This document shows positions 25,918 to 35,187 of a stretch of DNA of 64,000 nt, in pieces. The translations under genes were made by a program, and so were the position numbers. The stretch lies in NCBI GenBank assembly GCA_035384965.1, contig DAOOJE010000001.1:290826-354825 (forward strand), read 5' to 3'. The notes beneath the pieces are model-generated. The model worked only from the letters and a program-made list of their open reading frames with translations. It did not search any database and was not told where the DNA came from. Each line of letters opens with the position of its first letter. Positions within the stretch are counted from its first letter, which is position 1. The stretch comes from JAAYVZ01 sp035384965. GTDB lineage: Bacteria; Acidobacteriota; Thermoanaerobaculia; Thermoanaerobaculales; Thermoanaerobaculaceae.

Positions 25918-26840
25918 CGGCGCGAGTGCTGGATGGCGCGGCGGTGGCCGCCGGTCTGCGGGCACGGGTGGCCGCCCGGGTGACGGAGCTGGCGGCACAG
26001 GGGGTTTCGCCGCGGCTGGAGGTGATCCTCGTCGGCGAGGATCCCGCCTCCCGCGTCTACGTGGGCTCCAAGGCGAAGGCGTGCCAGGAGGTCGGGGTGC
26101 GCTCCGCCACGCAGGCGCTGCCTGGAGCGACGAGCGGCGACGAGCTCGCGGCCCGCATTGCGGCGCTCAACGCCGACCCGGACGTGGATGGCATCCTCCT
26201 CCAGCTCCCGCTGCCGGCCCCGCTCGAAGCCCGCCGCTTCCTGGACCTCGTCGACCCCGCCAAGGACGTGGACGGGTTTCACCCTCTCAACGTCGGCCTG
26301 CTCCAGCAAGGGCGTCCGAGGTTCGTGCCGTGCACCCCCGCCGGCGTGATGGAACTCCTGGACGCGAGCGGGGTGAAACTGGCCGGAGCCCACGCCGTGG
26401 TCGTGGGGCGCTCGGATATCGTCGGCAAGCCGATGGCGGCGCTGCTGCTGCAGCGCCACGCCACGGTCACGGTGTGCCACTCTCGCACCCGCGACCTTGC
26501 GGCCATCTGCCGCCAGGCCGACGTCCTGGTGGCGGCGGTGGGCAAGCCGGCGCTGGTCAGCGGCGACTGCGTCAAGCCTGGCGCGGTGGTGATCGACGTG
26601 GGGGTCAACCGCGTCGAGGACCCCGCGCTCGTCGAGCGCTTGTTTCCCGGCGATCAGGCGCGCGCGGCGCAGCTCGCCAGGCGCGGCTACACCCTGGTCG
26701 GCGATGTCGACTTCACGGCGGCGGCGGCCGTCGCGGCGGCGATCACACCTGTACCGGGCGGGATCGGACCACTCACCATTGCCGGCCTGCTGCTCAACAC
26801 CGTGCGGGCCGCCTGCCGCAGGCGTTGCTTGCCGTGCTGA
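25914..26840 (+). CDS. folD: Bifunctional methylenetetrahydrofolate dehydrogenase/cyclohydrolase
   Basis: 308 aa. FolD interconverts methylene-, methenyl- and formyl-THF. Seen: PRLEVILVGEDPASRVYVGSK with the catalytic Lys further at SKAKAC, GILLQLPLP, PAKDVDGFHPLNVG, PCTPAGVMELL, the NADP-binding VVVGRSDIVGKPMAALLL, and the C-terminal GDVDF...ITPVPGGIGPLT. The start overlaps the previous stop (ATGA). The 3' end overlaps coaE by 7 bp. Confidence 0.97.
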   Translation: MTARVLDGAAVAAGLRARVAARVTELAAQGVSPRLEVILVGEDPASRVYVGSKAKACQEVGVRSATQALPGATSGDELAARIAALNADPDVDGILLQLPLPAPLEARRFLDLVDPAKDVDGFHPLNVGLLQQGRPRFVPCTPAGVMELLDASGVKLAGAHAVVVGRSDIVGKPMAALLLQRHATVTVCHSRTRDLAAICRQADVLVAAVGKPALVSGDCVKPGAVVIDVGVNRVEDPALVERLFPGDQARAAQLARRGYTLVGDVDFTAAAAVAAAITPVPGGIGPLTIAGLLLNTVRAACRRRCLPC

Positions 26841-27484
26841 GGGTCGGCCTCACTGGAGGCGTCGCCAGCGGCAAGTCCTCGGTGGCGGCGCTGCTTGCGG
26901 CGCGGGGCGCAGCCGTCCGGGATGCTGACGCCCTCGTTGCCGAGCTCTACGAGCCCGGGACGATGTGCGGGCGGGCAATTGCTGAACGGTTCGGCGTCGA
27001 GGTGCTGGCCGCGAACGGCAGCGTCGACCGGCGAGCGCTGGGCCGGCTCGTGCTGGGCGATACCGAGGCGCGGCGCTGGCTCGAGTCGGTGGTCCACCCG
27101 GAAGTGCGGGCCGCAGTCACGGGATGGCTCGAGCGGCTCGATGCCAGTCTCGCCCCGCCCGCGGTGGCGGTCGTCGAGGCGGCGCTGCTGGTCGAGACCG
27201 GCGCCTGGGAGGAGTACGACCGGCTGGTCGTGGTGACCGCGCCGCTCCCGCTGCGCCGCCAGCGTGCCGTTGCCGCCGGATGGGATCTCGACGTCTTCGA
27301 GCGGATGCTCGCCGCTCAGCTCGACGACGCGGCGCGGGAGGCGGTGGCCGACTACGTCGTGTGCAACGCCGGCGAACGCGGCGCGCTGGCGACGGCGGCT
27401 GGGAGCCTGTGGGCGCACCTGCAGGACGACGCGGCCGCCCCCAGGCCGCTTCAGCGGCGGCGCCCGGCGCTCAGGCTCGGATGA
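26834..27484 (+). CDS. coaE: Dephospho-CoA kinase
   Basis: 216 aa. It phosphorylates dephospho-CoA in the last step of CoA synthesis. P-loop VGLTGGVASGKSSV, then RDADALVAELYEPG and a LVVVTAPLPLRRQRA lid region are standard; VVHPEVRAAV is the usual VHP block. GTG 26834 lies inside the folD 3' end, so the two are translationally linked. Its tail overlaps the convergent ITPase by 14 bp. Confidence 0.93.
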   Translation: MLRVGLTGGVASGKSSVAALLAARGAAVRDADALVAELYEPGTMCGRAIAERFGVEVLAANGSVDRRALGRLVLGDTEARRWLESVVHPEVRAAVTGWLERLDASLAPPAVAVVEAALLVETGAWEEYDRLVVVTAPLPLRRQRAVAAGWDLDVFERMLAAQLDDAAREAVADYVVCNAGERGALATAAGSLWAHLQDDAAAPRPLQRRRPALRLG

Positions 27485-28052
27485 GCCACGGCACGCGGGC
27501 CGCGGCCAACTGCGCCCGCAGCGCCTCGAGCGCCAGGAAGCGGTGCGAGCGGGCGTTCTTTTCCGCCGGCGGCATCTCGGCGTAGGTCCGGCCGCCGCCC
27601 CAGCTTGGGGCGAACACCACGTCCCAGCCGAAGCCCTCCGTGCCGCGGGCCGCTTCGACGATGACGCCCTCCACCGCCCCGCTGCCGACCCACTCGTGCT
27701 CGCCGACCCGCACCACGGCAACGCAGCGCGCCGTGGCGCGCTTGTCGTCGAACCCGGCCAGCAGCCGCGGCAGCGCCCCGGCACCCGCCGCCTCCAGCAG
27801 CCAGCGCACGAGGGGGCCCGGAAACCCGCCGAGGGCGTACAGCTCGAGCCCCGTGTCCTCCACCAGCACCGGACGGCCCAGCGCCCTGGCCGCCTCGGCC
27901 GCCTTGTGGCGCGCCACCGCCTCGAGGTCGAGACCTTGGATTTCGGGCAGGGTCAGGCTCTCCCACGCCAGGCGAGCGCCCAGAATCTGCTCGGCTTCCC
28001 TGCGCTTGTGCGGGCTCGAGGTGACGAACGTCAGGGGCTCCGGCGCGCTCAC
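27471..28052 (-). CDS. rdgB: XTP/dITP diphosphatase (HAM1/RdgB)
   Basis: 193 aa from GTG 28052, which overlaps the cyclase stop (GTGA). RdgB removes non-canonical purine triphosphates. Motifs: FVTSSPHKRREAEQIL, DLEAVARHKAAEAA, VLVEDTGLELYALGGFPGPLVRW, and GFGWDVVFAPSW...TYAEMPPAEKNARSHR. The classical SGLxxxALxGxPG block is slightly altered (TGLELYALGGFPG). In many genomes rdgB lies next to rph; here it is instead coupled to a cyclase gene. Confidence 0.93.
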   Translation of the reverse strand: MSAPEPLTFVTSSPHKRREAEQILGARLAWESLTLPEIQGLDLEAVARHKAAEAARALGRPVLVEDTGLELYALGGFPGPLVRWLLEAAGAGALPRLLAGFDDKRATARCVAVVRVGEHEWVGSGAVEGVIVEAARGTEGFGWDVVFAPSWGGGRTYAEMPPAEKNARSHRFLALEALRAQLAAARVPWLIRA

Positions 28053-29629
28053 GCTTCCGGCCCGCCCAGCTCCTCGGCGAGCACCCGGAACACCGGCAGC
28101 TTGCCCTGCAGGCCGCGGAGCTGGATGTTCCCCAGGTGCTCGGTGGGGAACAGGTGGCCGACCGCCCGCTGGGTGGCCGGCCCGATCACGAGCTGCCCGG
28201 GCCTGGCGACCATTTCCTCGAGCCGCGCCGCGACGTTGACGGTGTTGCCGAGGACCGTGTAGTCGACGCGGGTGGCCGAGCCGATGTCGCCCACCACCAC
28301 GAGGCCGGAGTTGATCGCGATCCGGACCTGGACGACCTCCTGCCCCGCCTGCTCGCGCTCGCGGTTCCACCGCGCGAGGCGCTCGAAGATCGCGAGCGCG
28401 GCGCGCACCGCCCGCTCGGCGTGGTCGCCCTGTTGCAGCGGCGCCCCGAAGAATGCCATCACCGCATCGCCGATGAACTTGTCGAGGGTGCCGCCGAACT
28501 CGAACACGGCGTCCGAGGCGAGCGTGAAGAACTCCCCCAAAAAGCGCGCCACGTCGGGGGGCTCCATGCTCTGGCAGCGGCTCGTGAAGCCGACGATGTC
28601 GGCGAACATGACCGAGACCTCGCGGGTCTCGTGGCGCTCGCCCTCGCCGGCCGGCGCCCGGTGCCCCACGATGGCCTCCACCACGGCCGGTGAGTGGTAG
28701 CGCTCGAGCCGCTCGCGGATGCGCTTTTCTTCGCGGATCGAGTCGTTGAGCCTGGCCCGGTCGATGGCCACGGCCGAGTAGTTGGCGAGGGCGGTGAGGA
28801 GGTCGAGGTGCTCGGCCGTGAAGCAGCCGATGGCCAGCGGGGTGTCCACGAACAGCACCCCGATCACCGAGTCGCGGTGCCACAGCGGCGCGCACATCGC
28901 CGAGCGGATCTGGTGCAGCCGCACCGACATGCCGGCGGCGAAGCGCTCGTCGGCCTGAGCGTCGGAGGTGAGCACCGCCACCTTCTGGCGGCTCACGAGG
29001 TCGAGAATGGTCTGCGAGACAGGGGCCTCGGCGAGCTGGTGGCCACCCCGCGAGCGGGCCATCCGCAGCTCGGCGTCGCCATGGGGGTTGAAGAGCAGGA
29101 TGAAGGCGCGGTCGGCGGGCAGCTGCTCAAATACAGCTTCCATGACCTTTTCGAGCACCGGTTCGAGCTCTTCCACCTCGAGCAGGGTGCGCGCCACCTG
29201 CGCCAGCGCCTCGAGCACGCGCTCGCGGGCCGTCACGGCGGTGGTATGCCGCCGCACCGGCTCGCGCTCGAGGCGGAAGTCCTCGCGGAACTCTTCGAGC
29301 GAGCGCAGGAACGTGGACGAACTCACGCCCATGCTCTGGAACGACTCGGTGCGGTGGAACGAGATCGTGAAGTTGCCAACCATGAGCTGGTCGCCGTCGG
29401 CGAGCAGCGCCTCGGTCGCGTAGGTGCCGTTGACCTTCACGCCGTTGGTCGACCCGAGGTCGACGATCCACCACGCGTCACCCCGCGGCTCCACCCGTGC
29501 GTGGTGCCGGGACACCGAAAAGTCCTTCAGCACGATCTGGTTGTCGGAGGCACGCCCGATGCCGACCGGCGTGTTCTCCAGTCGCACCTTGCGGCTCGCC
29601 TCGCCCTCGGTCCACCGCAGCTCCGCCAT
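28049..29629 (-). CDS. FHA-GAF-class III adenylyl cyclase
   Basis: 526 aa from ATG 29629. FHA domain (about 20-95: VGIGRASDNQIVLKDFSVSRHHA, LGSTNGVKVNG) binds phosphothreonine; GAF domain (about 140-300) contains ADRAFILLF and SAMCAPLWHRDSVIGVLFVDT; the catalytic domain (about 330-515) has FADIVGFTSRC and KFIGDAVMAFFGAP (two metal Asp, substrate Lys), then RIAINSGLVVVGDIGS and VDYTVLGNTVNVAARLEE with base-reading Asp and catalytic Asn/Arg. The Lys/Asp pair predicts ATP and cAMP. A TACAAT is 12 nt upstream of the ATG, suggesting a leaderless mRNA. Likely activated by Ser/Thr kinase signalling or a GAF ligand. Confidence 0.95.
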   Translation of the reverse strand: MAELRWTEGEASRKVRLENTPVGIGRASDNQIVLKDFSVSRHHARVEPRGDAWWIVDLGSTNGVKVNGTYATEALLADGDQLMVGNFTISFHRTESFQSMGVSSSTFLRSLEEFREDFRLEREPVRRHTTAVTARERVLEALAQVARTLLEVEELEPVLEKVMEAVFEQLPADRAFILLFNPHGDAELRMARSRGGHQLAEAPVSQTILDLVSRQKVAVLTSDAQADERFAAGMSVRLHQIRSAMCAPLWHRDSVIGVLFVDTPLAIGCFTAEHLDLLTALANYSAVAIDRARLNDSIREEKRIRERLERYHSPAVVEAIVGHRAPAGEGERHETREVSVMFADIVGFTSRCQSMEPPDVARFLGEFFTLASDAVFEFGGTLDKFIGDAVMAFFGAPLQQGDHAERAVRAALAIFERLARWNREREQAGQEVVQVRIAINSGLVVVGDIGSATRVDYTVLGNTVNVAARLEEMVARPGQLVIGPATQRAVGHLFPTEHLGNIQLRGLQGKLPVFRVLAEELGGPEA

Positions 29630-29635
29630 TCCGGT

Positions 29636-29641
29636 ATTGTA
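29636..29641 (-). promoter_or_regulatory. -10-like element of the FHA-GAF cyclase
   Basis: TACAAT on the minus strand, 12 nt before ATG 29629; no Shine-Dalgarno follows. Confidence 0.4.
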
Positions 29642-29673
29642 CCCGGCCCACTCCACCCGGAATCGATCGATCG

Positions 29674-29702
29674 AAAAAAAAACCCCGGTCCGAAGACCGG
29701 GG
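29674..29702 (-). terminator. Rho-independent terminator of the TonB-dependent receptor
   Basis: On the minus strand CCCCGGTC and GACCGGGG form an 8-bp stem closed by a TTCG tetraloop, followed by nine T. It lies 24 bp after the receptor stop and just before the cyclase promoter. The only textbook intrinsic terminator I see in the window. Confidence 0.93.
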
Positions 29703-29725
29703 CCGGAACACCGCGAAGTGAAATT

Positions 29726-32710
29726 CTAGAAACGAACGCCCATCGACACCGTGAAGGTGCGCGGGGTCTGGTAGTGGGCCGGCGCGGTCGGCTTCCCGAA
29801 CGACGGTCCCTTCATCCAGTTGGCGCCCGACTGGGTGCACACGGTGCCGGAGGCGTTCTTCTGCGTGCACTCCACCGGCTTGGTGGTGAAGGGGTTGAAC
29901 GCCACGAGGCCGCGGCCGGCGTTGCGGGAGGTGTAAATGACCGTGTTGGGGTTGACGACCTTCTGCTGGTTGAAGACGTTGGTCACGGTGGGGGTGATGA
30001 AGAGCTGGACTTCCTTGCCGACCGCGTTGAAGGCGAACGTGTAGGTGGCGGAGAGGTCGGTCGGGTAGGTGGCGGGGGTGCGGTACGCGTCGCGGTCGGT
30101 GAACCAGTAGGTCACGCTGCTCGGCGGCGTCACGTACTGGGCGAGCACCTCAGACGACACGTAGGGGCGGATGGTGATCGAAGCCGAAAGACCGTACGGC
30201 GTGCCCGAGGTGTAGTTCTGCATGACCGACACCGAAAGGCGGTTGCGCTTGCCGGCCAGCACGTCGTAGGCGGCGTAGATGCGCGCCCGGTGCGTGGTGT
30301 CGGTGGACAGCAGCCCCTTCGGGTTGTACTGCGAGAACGCCTTGAACTCCGGGTACTCGTTGATCGCGGTCGCGACCGGGCCGGAGCCGGTGGTCTCGCC
30401 CACGACGTTGCCGTACAGCTTGGACCAGGTGTAGGAGCCGCCGGCGTTCAGCCGGTCGGTGACGCGCCACGAGAACTGGCTCTGGACGGCGTCGTAGACG
30501 CGCTCGAGCCCGCTGTCGCTGTTTTCCACAAGCTTGAGGTCGAACACGCCGGATTCGGTCTCGACCTGGCCAGTGTTCTTGTCGATGCGGGTGGTGTAGA
30601 AGTCCTTGAACTCGCGGTGCACGTAGTCGAGGCGGACCATCGCAGTGTTGCCGATGCGCTTCGAGAGCCCGAGGGTGAGTTCGTCGGCCGACGGCGACTT
30701 GAGGCTGCCGCGGATTTGCGTCGAGCCACCCGGGATGTCAACGTAGTCGAGCCAGGGGTTGTTGGAAGAGAAGCCACCCTGGGAAAGCCACCAGTTGTAG
30801 ACGGCCTGGATGACCTGCGGGCTCGTGAGGCAATTGGCGCCGGTGGCCGGGTCGCAGTCGGTGTTGAGGTCGGGACCGCCGTAGTAGTAGTCGAACTCGG
30901 CAGGCGTGCCGCCGGCCGACGTGGAGTCGCCGACCGTGTTGGCGATCGCCGTCACGTACTTGGCGTAGCCGAGATTGATGATCCAGGTGCCGTCGCCCTT
31001 CGGATCCCAGGTCAGGGACAGGCGCGGCGAGACCTTGGAGTCGTCGGTGACCTTGGCGCCCTCGGCGTTGCGGCCGTCGTTCTTGTCGTAGCGGGCCCCG
31101 ATGTTGAAGCTGAAGTTGTTGTTCAGGCGCCACGTGTCGTTGATGAAGATGGACTTGGTCTTGAAGTCGGTGCCCTTGGAGAGCTTCAGGATCGGCCAGT
31201 ACAGCCAGTACGCCGCGGACTCGCTCGGCACCACGGGGTACGGCACGCCCGAGGGGCTCTGCAGGGTGTCCTCGACGTAGAGGAAGAAGTTGGAGCCCGA
31301 CTGGTAGTTGTTGGACAGCCGGATGTCGACGAACTCGTCGTACCCGAACACGAGGTCGTGGGAGCCCATCGACGGCGTGGACAGGAACCAGGAGCCCTTC
31401 GCCAGGTACGACTTGTTGTCGCGCTGCTCGACGCCGCAGACGCCGCAGAAGATCGGCGAGTTGTACGTGAAGCCGTTGAAGTAGTCGTAAATGACCGTGC
31501 CCTTCTGCAGGTCGGTGTAGCGCGAACCGGAATTCTGGAACTCGAGCGTGCGCTTGGAGTACTGCGCCTCGACGAAGAAGTTGTCGGAGAGCACGCCGTT
31601 GTAGTTGATGGCGGTGAGAGTCTCCGGGATCTGGCGGTCGTAGACCGACGCGAGGTCCAGGATCGGGATCGGGGTGAACCAGTAGCCGGTCCACTCGCGC
31701 TCACGGGAGATGTAGGAGCCGACCGCGCGGTGGTTGGGGGTGATGGCGCCGGTCAGCTTGATCTCGTAACGCAAATCGGTGAGCGAGGTGTCGAACCCGA
31801 CCGGGGTGGCCCCGGAGCCCGGCACGACACGGGTCTGGTCGCGGCCCTCGGTCTTGCGGTAGCGGCCAGCGCCGAAGTACCACAGGCGGTCCTTGATGAA
31901 GAACCCGCCCAGGGTCGCCTCGTACGTCTTGTTGGTGGTGTCGCCGCGCGTCGTGGTGAGCTTGGTCTTCTCGGTCCACTGCTCGTTGTCCAGGCTCAGG
32001 CGCAGCGAGCCCGACAGCTCGTTGCCGCCGGACTTGGTGATCGTGTTGATCACGCCGCCGGCGAAGCGGCCGTACTCGGCCGAGACGTTGGCCGTCGAGG
32101 TGGTGGTCTCCTGGATGGCGTCCTCGATGAACAGCGGCGTCGCCTGCCCGCGCACGTTCTCGTTGACGACCACGCCGTTGACCAGGTACAGGTTCTCGTA
32201 CGACTGCGCGCCCGAGATCTGGAAACCGTTGACGCCGCCGCTCACGCCAGGGGCCATCGCCACGTAGCTGTTGAGGTCGCGGCCGACCGGCAGCTTGTCC
32301 ATGAGCGTCTTTTCATAGGTGGTCGAGGCCTGGGCGGTCGAGGAGATGGTCTCGTAGCTGCCGGTGACCGTCACCTCTTCGGCGACCTGCGCCATGGGCA
32401 GGACCGCGTCGATCTTGCTCGACACCGCGGCCGAGATCTTGACCGAGGTCTCCTGGGTCTGGAACCCCGAGAGCTCGAACTTGATCCGGTACTCGCCGGG
32501 CGGCAAGAACTTGAAGATGTAGTCGCCGTCCACCGAGGTCACGGCGGTGCGCGCACCCTGCAGGTTGGGGGACGTGACGGTCACGGTCACGCCCGGCAGC
32601 GCCTCGCGGCCGTCAGTCACGCGGCCGGAGAGGGTTCCGGTGGGGTTCTGCGCGAACAACGGCAACGCGACCAGCCCCATCAACAACGCAAGCACTGCAA
32701 AACGCTTCAT
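29726..32710 (-). CDS. TonB-dependent receptor with carboxypeptidase-regulatory domain (Oar-like)
   Basis: 994 aa. Signal peptide KRFAVLALLMGLVALPLFAQ, then a CarboxypepD_reg-like beta-sandwich (about 24-105: TGTLSGRVTDGREALPGVTVTVTSP, DGDYIFKFLPPGEYRI), a plug domain (EEVTVTGSYETISS, VGRDLNSYVAMAPGVSGGVNGFQISGA, VVNENVRG, EYGRFAGGVINTITKSGGNE) and a long 22-strand barrel ending in TFTVSMGVRF with terminal Phe. These outer-membrane receptors import or secrete large ligands and are abundant in Acidobacteriota. ATG 32710 is set by a strong AAGGAGGAAAGG. The 271 bp to rlpA hold the presumed promoter; a TACCAT-type -10 lies near 32850. Monocistronic, with its own terminator. Confidence 0.95.
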   Translation of the reverse strand: MKRFAVLALLMGLVALPLFAQNPTGTLSGRVTDGREALPGVTVTVTSPNLQGARTAVTSVDGDYIFKFLPPGEYRIKFELSGFQTQETSVKISAAVSSKIDAVLPMAQVAEEVTVTGSYETISSTAQASTTYEKTLMDKLPVGRDLNSYVAMAPGVSGGVNGFQISGAQSYENLYLVNGVVVNENVRGQATPLFIEDAIQETTTSTANVSAEYGRFAGGVINTITKSGGNELSGSLRLSLDNEQWTEKTKLTTTRGDTTNKTYEATLGGFFIKDRLWYFGAGRYRKTEGRDQTRVVPGSGATPVGFDTSLTDLRYEIKLTGAITPNHRAVGSYISREREWTGYWFTPIPILDLASVYDRQIPETLTAINYNGVLSDNFFVEAQYSKRTLEFQNSGSRYTDLQKGTVIYDYFNGFTYNSPIFCGVCGVEQRDNKSYLAKGSWFLSTPSMGSHDLVFGYDEFVDIRLSNNYQSGSNFFLYVEDTLQSPSGVPYPVVPSESAAYWLYWPILKLSKGTDFKTKSIFINDTWRLNNNFSFNIGARYDKNDGRNAEGAKVTDDSKVSPRLSLTWDPKGDGTWIINLGYAKYVTAIANTVGDSTSAGGTPAEFDYYYGGPDLNTDCDPATGANCLTSPQVIQAVYNWWLSQGGFSSNNPWLDYVDIPGGSTQIRGSLKSPSADELTLGLSKRIGNTAMVRLDYVHREFKDFYTTRIDKNTGQVETESGVFDLKLVENSDSGLERVYDAVQSQFSWRVTDRLNAGGSYTWSKLYGNVVGETTGSGPVATAINEYPEFKAFSQYNPKGLLSTDTTHRARIYAAYDVLAGKRNRLSVSVMQNYTSGTPYGLSASITIRPYVSSEVLAQYVTPPSSVTYWFTDRDAYRTPATYPTDLSATYTFAFNAVGKEVQLFITPTVTNVFNQQKVVNPNTVIYTSRNAGRGLVAFNPFTTKPVECTQKNASGTVCTQSGANWMKGPSFGKPTAPAHYQTPRTFTVSMGVRF

Positions 32711-32981
32711 CCTTTCCTCCTTTGCTGTGGTGACGCCGGGCTCGCCCGGCCGTCCTGGTGTGGTAGCACGCGTGTTCAAGGTGACGATGCTACGCTCGGC
32801 GTGCCCTCCTTTCCAGTGCAGCTCGCCCGCCGCACGGGGCGGCGGGCGGCATGGTACCACTTCCTGACGAGAGCAATCACCGTGCCACCGGCCATGACGA
32901 CTCGTTGCACAGGAATCGCGCATCGCGTCCGGATTTCCGAACAATTGATCCGGCGAGACGAACACGCCGGCGTCTGGCAGG

Positions 32982-33635
32982 TCAGCGATCCGGCCTCGCA
33001 AGGCACGGCACCGCCACCGCGCCCGGGTAGTCGGTGGCGAGCCGCCGTGCCGCCGCCTCGGCCGCCCGGCAGCCGCCCGCGACGTCCACCCGCACCCTGG
33101 TGAGGCCGCCCGAGGCCGGCAGGAGGCGCACCCGATACCCCTGGCGGACGAGCCGCTCCTGGGCCCGCGCCACGTTTTCCGCGCGGGCGAACGCTCCCAC
33201 CTGCACCTCCCAGCAAGGTGCGTCGCGCAGGCCATCGCCGGTTTCCAGCACGGCAAGGCGGACGCGCGCGACGCCAGGTCCGACGAGTTGCAGTTCCTCC
33301 GCCGCCGCTCGCGACAGGTCGATGATCCGCCCGGGCACGAACGGTCCGCGGTCGTTGATCACGACCTCGACGCTGCGGCCGTTTTCCAGGTTCACGACCA
33401 GCACACGAGTCCCGAACGGCAAGGTGCGGTGCGCTGCGGTGAGCTCGCGCTGGTCGTAGATCTGGCCCGACGCGGTGGGGCGGCCATGGTACGGCTCGCC
33501 GTACCACGACCCCAGGCCCTCCTCGCCGCGGCTCGCCACCGGTCCCCGGGCCGATGCGCAGGCGCCGAGGAGGGCGACCGCCAGAGCGAGCCAGGCACGC
33601 CCCGGCCGCTCAGATTTCGGGGGCGCGTTCGTCAT
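32982..33635 (-). CDS. rlpA: RlpA-like septal lytic transglycosylase lipoprotein
   Basis: 217 aa. Lipoprotein signal ending LALAVALLGAC, DPBB catalytic domain (GLGSWYGEPYHGRPTASGQIYD, LTAAHRTLPFGTRVLVVNLENGR, VVINDRGPFVPGRIIDLSRAAAEEL with the catalytic Asp of NDRGP) and a C-terminal SPOR domain (CWEVQVGAFARAENVARAQERL...). RlpA cleaves denuded glycan strands at the septum. The ATG overlaps the purB 3' end by 26 bp. Confidence 0.95.
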   Translation of the reverse strand: MTNAPPKSERPGRAWLALAVALLGACASARGPVASRGEEGLGSWYGEPYHGRPTASGQIYDQRELTAAHRTLPFGTRVLVVNLENGRSVEVVINDRGPFVPGRIIDLSRAAAEELQLVGPGVARVRLAVLETGDGLRDAPCWEVQVGAFARAENVARAQERLVRQGYRVRLLPASGGLTRVRVDVAGGCRAAEAAARRLATDYPGAVAVPCLARPDR

Positions 33636-35040
33636 CGGGGGCCTCGGGGTGGGCAGCGAGCCACGGCTCGACCCACCCCTCGAGGTACGCCTCCACCTGC
33701 TCGGGGGCCCGCCCCACGAAACGGGCAGGGTCGAGTAGCCGAGCGAGGTCGGCGACCGACAGCCCGAACACCGGGTCGGCCGCGACCAGCGACAGCAGCG
33801 GGTTGGGCTCGCCAGACTCCTTGACGCGGCGCGCCGCCTGGCGCGACAAGCTGCGCAGCCGCTCGTGCAGCTCCTGGCGATCGCCTCCGGCCGCAGTGGC
33901 GGCGAGCAGGATCTCTTCGAGGGCCAAGAACGGCAGCTCCTCGTCGAGGTTGCGGAGGATCATCGCGGGGTAGACCTGCAGGCCGGCCGCCACCGAGCGC
34001 CAGACAAGCAGGATGGCGTCCGCGCACAGGAACGCCTCGGGGAGCACCAGACGGCGGTTGGCCGAGTCGTCGAGGGTGCGCTCCAGCCACTGGCCCGCGG
34101 CGGTCCAGGCGGCGTTCGGCTCCAGGCTCACGAGGTAGCGCGCCAGGGCGCACATGCGCTCCGACCGCATGGGGTTGCGCTTGTAAGGCATGGCCGAGGA
34201 CCCCACTTGCGTGGTCTCGGCAGGCTCGTCGAGCTCCTTGAGCCGCATCAGCAGCCGCACGTCGGTGGCGAAGCGGGCGGCCGACTGGGCGAGCCCGGAC
34301 AGACAGGCGAGCAGGTAAAACTCGGGCTTGCGCGGCGAGGTCTGGCCGGTCACCGGATACGTGCCCGAAAACCCGAACGCGGCGGCGATCCGCTCGTCGA
34401 GTTCCTGCACCCGCTCGTGGCTGCCCAGCAACTGGAGGAACGACGCTTGCGTGCCGGTGGCCCCCTTGGCGCCCCGTAGCAGCAGCCGCCCCGCCTCCAC
34501 CTCGAGGCGTTCGAGGTCGGCGAGCAGATCCCACAGCCACAGGGTGGCGCGCTTGCCCACCGTGGTCGGCTGCGCGGGCTGGAAGTGGGTGTGACCCAGG
34601 CACGGCAGCGCCGCGTGACGGCGTGCGAACGCCGCCAGCGCCGCCACCACGGCGGTGGCCCGCCCGAGCAGCAGGCGGACCGCCTCGCGAAGGATGATGA
34701 GATCGGCGTTGTCCGTGACGTAGCAGGAGGTGGCCCCGAGGTGCAGCCAGGGACCGGCGGCCGGCGCCACCTCAGCCAGGGCCCGGATGTGCGCCATCAC
34801 GTCGTGGCGCGTCTCCCGCTCGATTTCCACCGCCCGCCGCATTTCCGCCGCGGTGGGCTCGAGACAGGCGGCGAGCTGGGCGATGGCCTCCTCCGGGATG
34901 CCGACCCCGAGGTCCCGCTCGGCCCGCATCAGCTCGAGCCACAGGCGCCGCCACAGCCCGATGCGCGTGGCGGGAGAGAAGAGGCGCTTCATGGACGGCG
35001 AGGCGTAGCGGCCGCTGAGGGGGTGGACGAACTCATGCAT
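33610..35040 (-). CDS. purB: Adenylosuccinate lyase
   Basis: 476 aa. PurB removes fumarate from SAICAR and adenylosuccinate. The fumarase/aspartase signature SSAMPYKRNPMRSERM is intact, with the catalytic loop Ser, plus RHDVMAHIRAL, LGATSCYVTDNAD and GHTHFQPAQPTTVGKRA (catalytic His). ATG 35040 directly follows a hairpin that includes the GGGAG ribosome site. The 3' end overlaps rlpA, so these two may be co-transcribed. Confidence 0.96.
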   Translation of the reverse strand: MHEFVHPLSGRYASPSMKRLFSPATRIGLWRRLWLELMRAERDLGVGIPEEAIAQLAACLEPTAAEMRRAVEIERETRHDVMAHIRALAEVAPAAGPWLHLGATSCYVTDNADLIILREAVRLLLGRATAVVAALAAFARRHAALPCLGHTHFQPAQPTTVGKRATLWLWDLLADLERLEVEAGRLLLRGAKGATGTQASFLQLLGSHERVQELDERIAAAFGFSGTYPVTGQTSPRKPEFYLLACLSGLAQSAARFATDVRLLMRLKELDEPAETTQVGSSAMPYKRNPMRSERMCALARYLVSLEPNAAWTAAGQWLERTLDDSANRRLVLPEAFLCADAILLVWRSVAAGLQVYPAMILRNLDEELPFLALEEILLAATAAGGDRQELHERLRSLSRQAARRVKESGEPNPLLSLVAADPVFGLSVADLARLLDPARFVGRAPEQVEAYLEGWVEPWLAAHPEAPDDERAPEI

Positions 35041-35056
35041 GTGGGTATTCTCCCAC
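35041..35056 (-). promoter_or_regulatory. Hairpin abutting the purB start
   Basis: On the mRNA strand GTGGG and CCCAC enclose AGAATA, ending at the base before the ATG. The GGGAG ribosome site sits partly in the stem. Confidence 0.3.
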
Positions 35057-35172
35057 GCCCGCGGGCCGCGCCGACAGCCCGCGGACGCCGCCCCGGGACG
35101 CCGCGACCCTGCATGCCCGGCGAGGCCGCCGACCCCGAGCCGCGAACCGCCGGCCGGCCGGCGAGGGTGAGG

Positions 35173-35178
35173 TACCAT
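35173..35178 (+). promoter_or_regulatory. -10-like element of the diguanylate cyclase
   Basis: GG-TACCAT, 15 nt before ATG 35188; no Shine-Dalgarno intervenes. Confidence 0.4.
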
Positions 35179-35187
35179 ACGCTCGCA

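Noticed and set aside
28694..33103. 1469-codon plus-strand open frame opposite the receptor and cyclase
   Set aside because: Antisense of the TonB-dependent receptor and FHA-cyclase genes, whose domains are unmistakable. Long antisense frames are expected at this GC.
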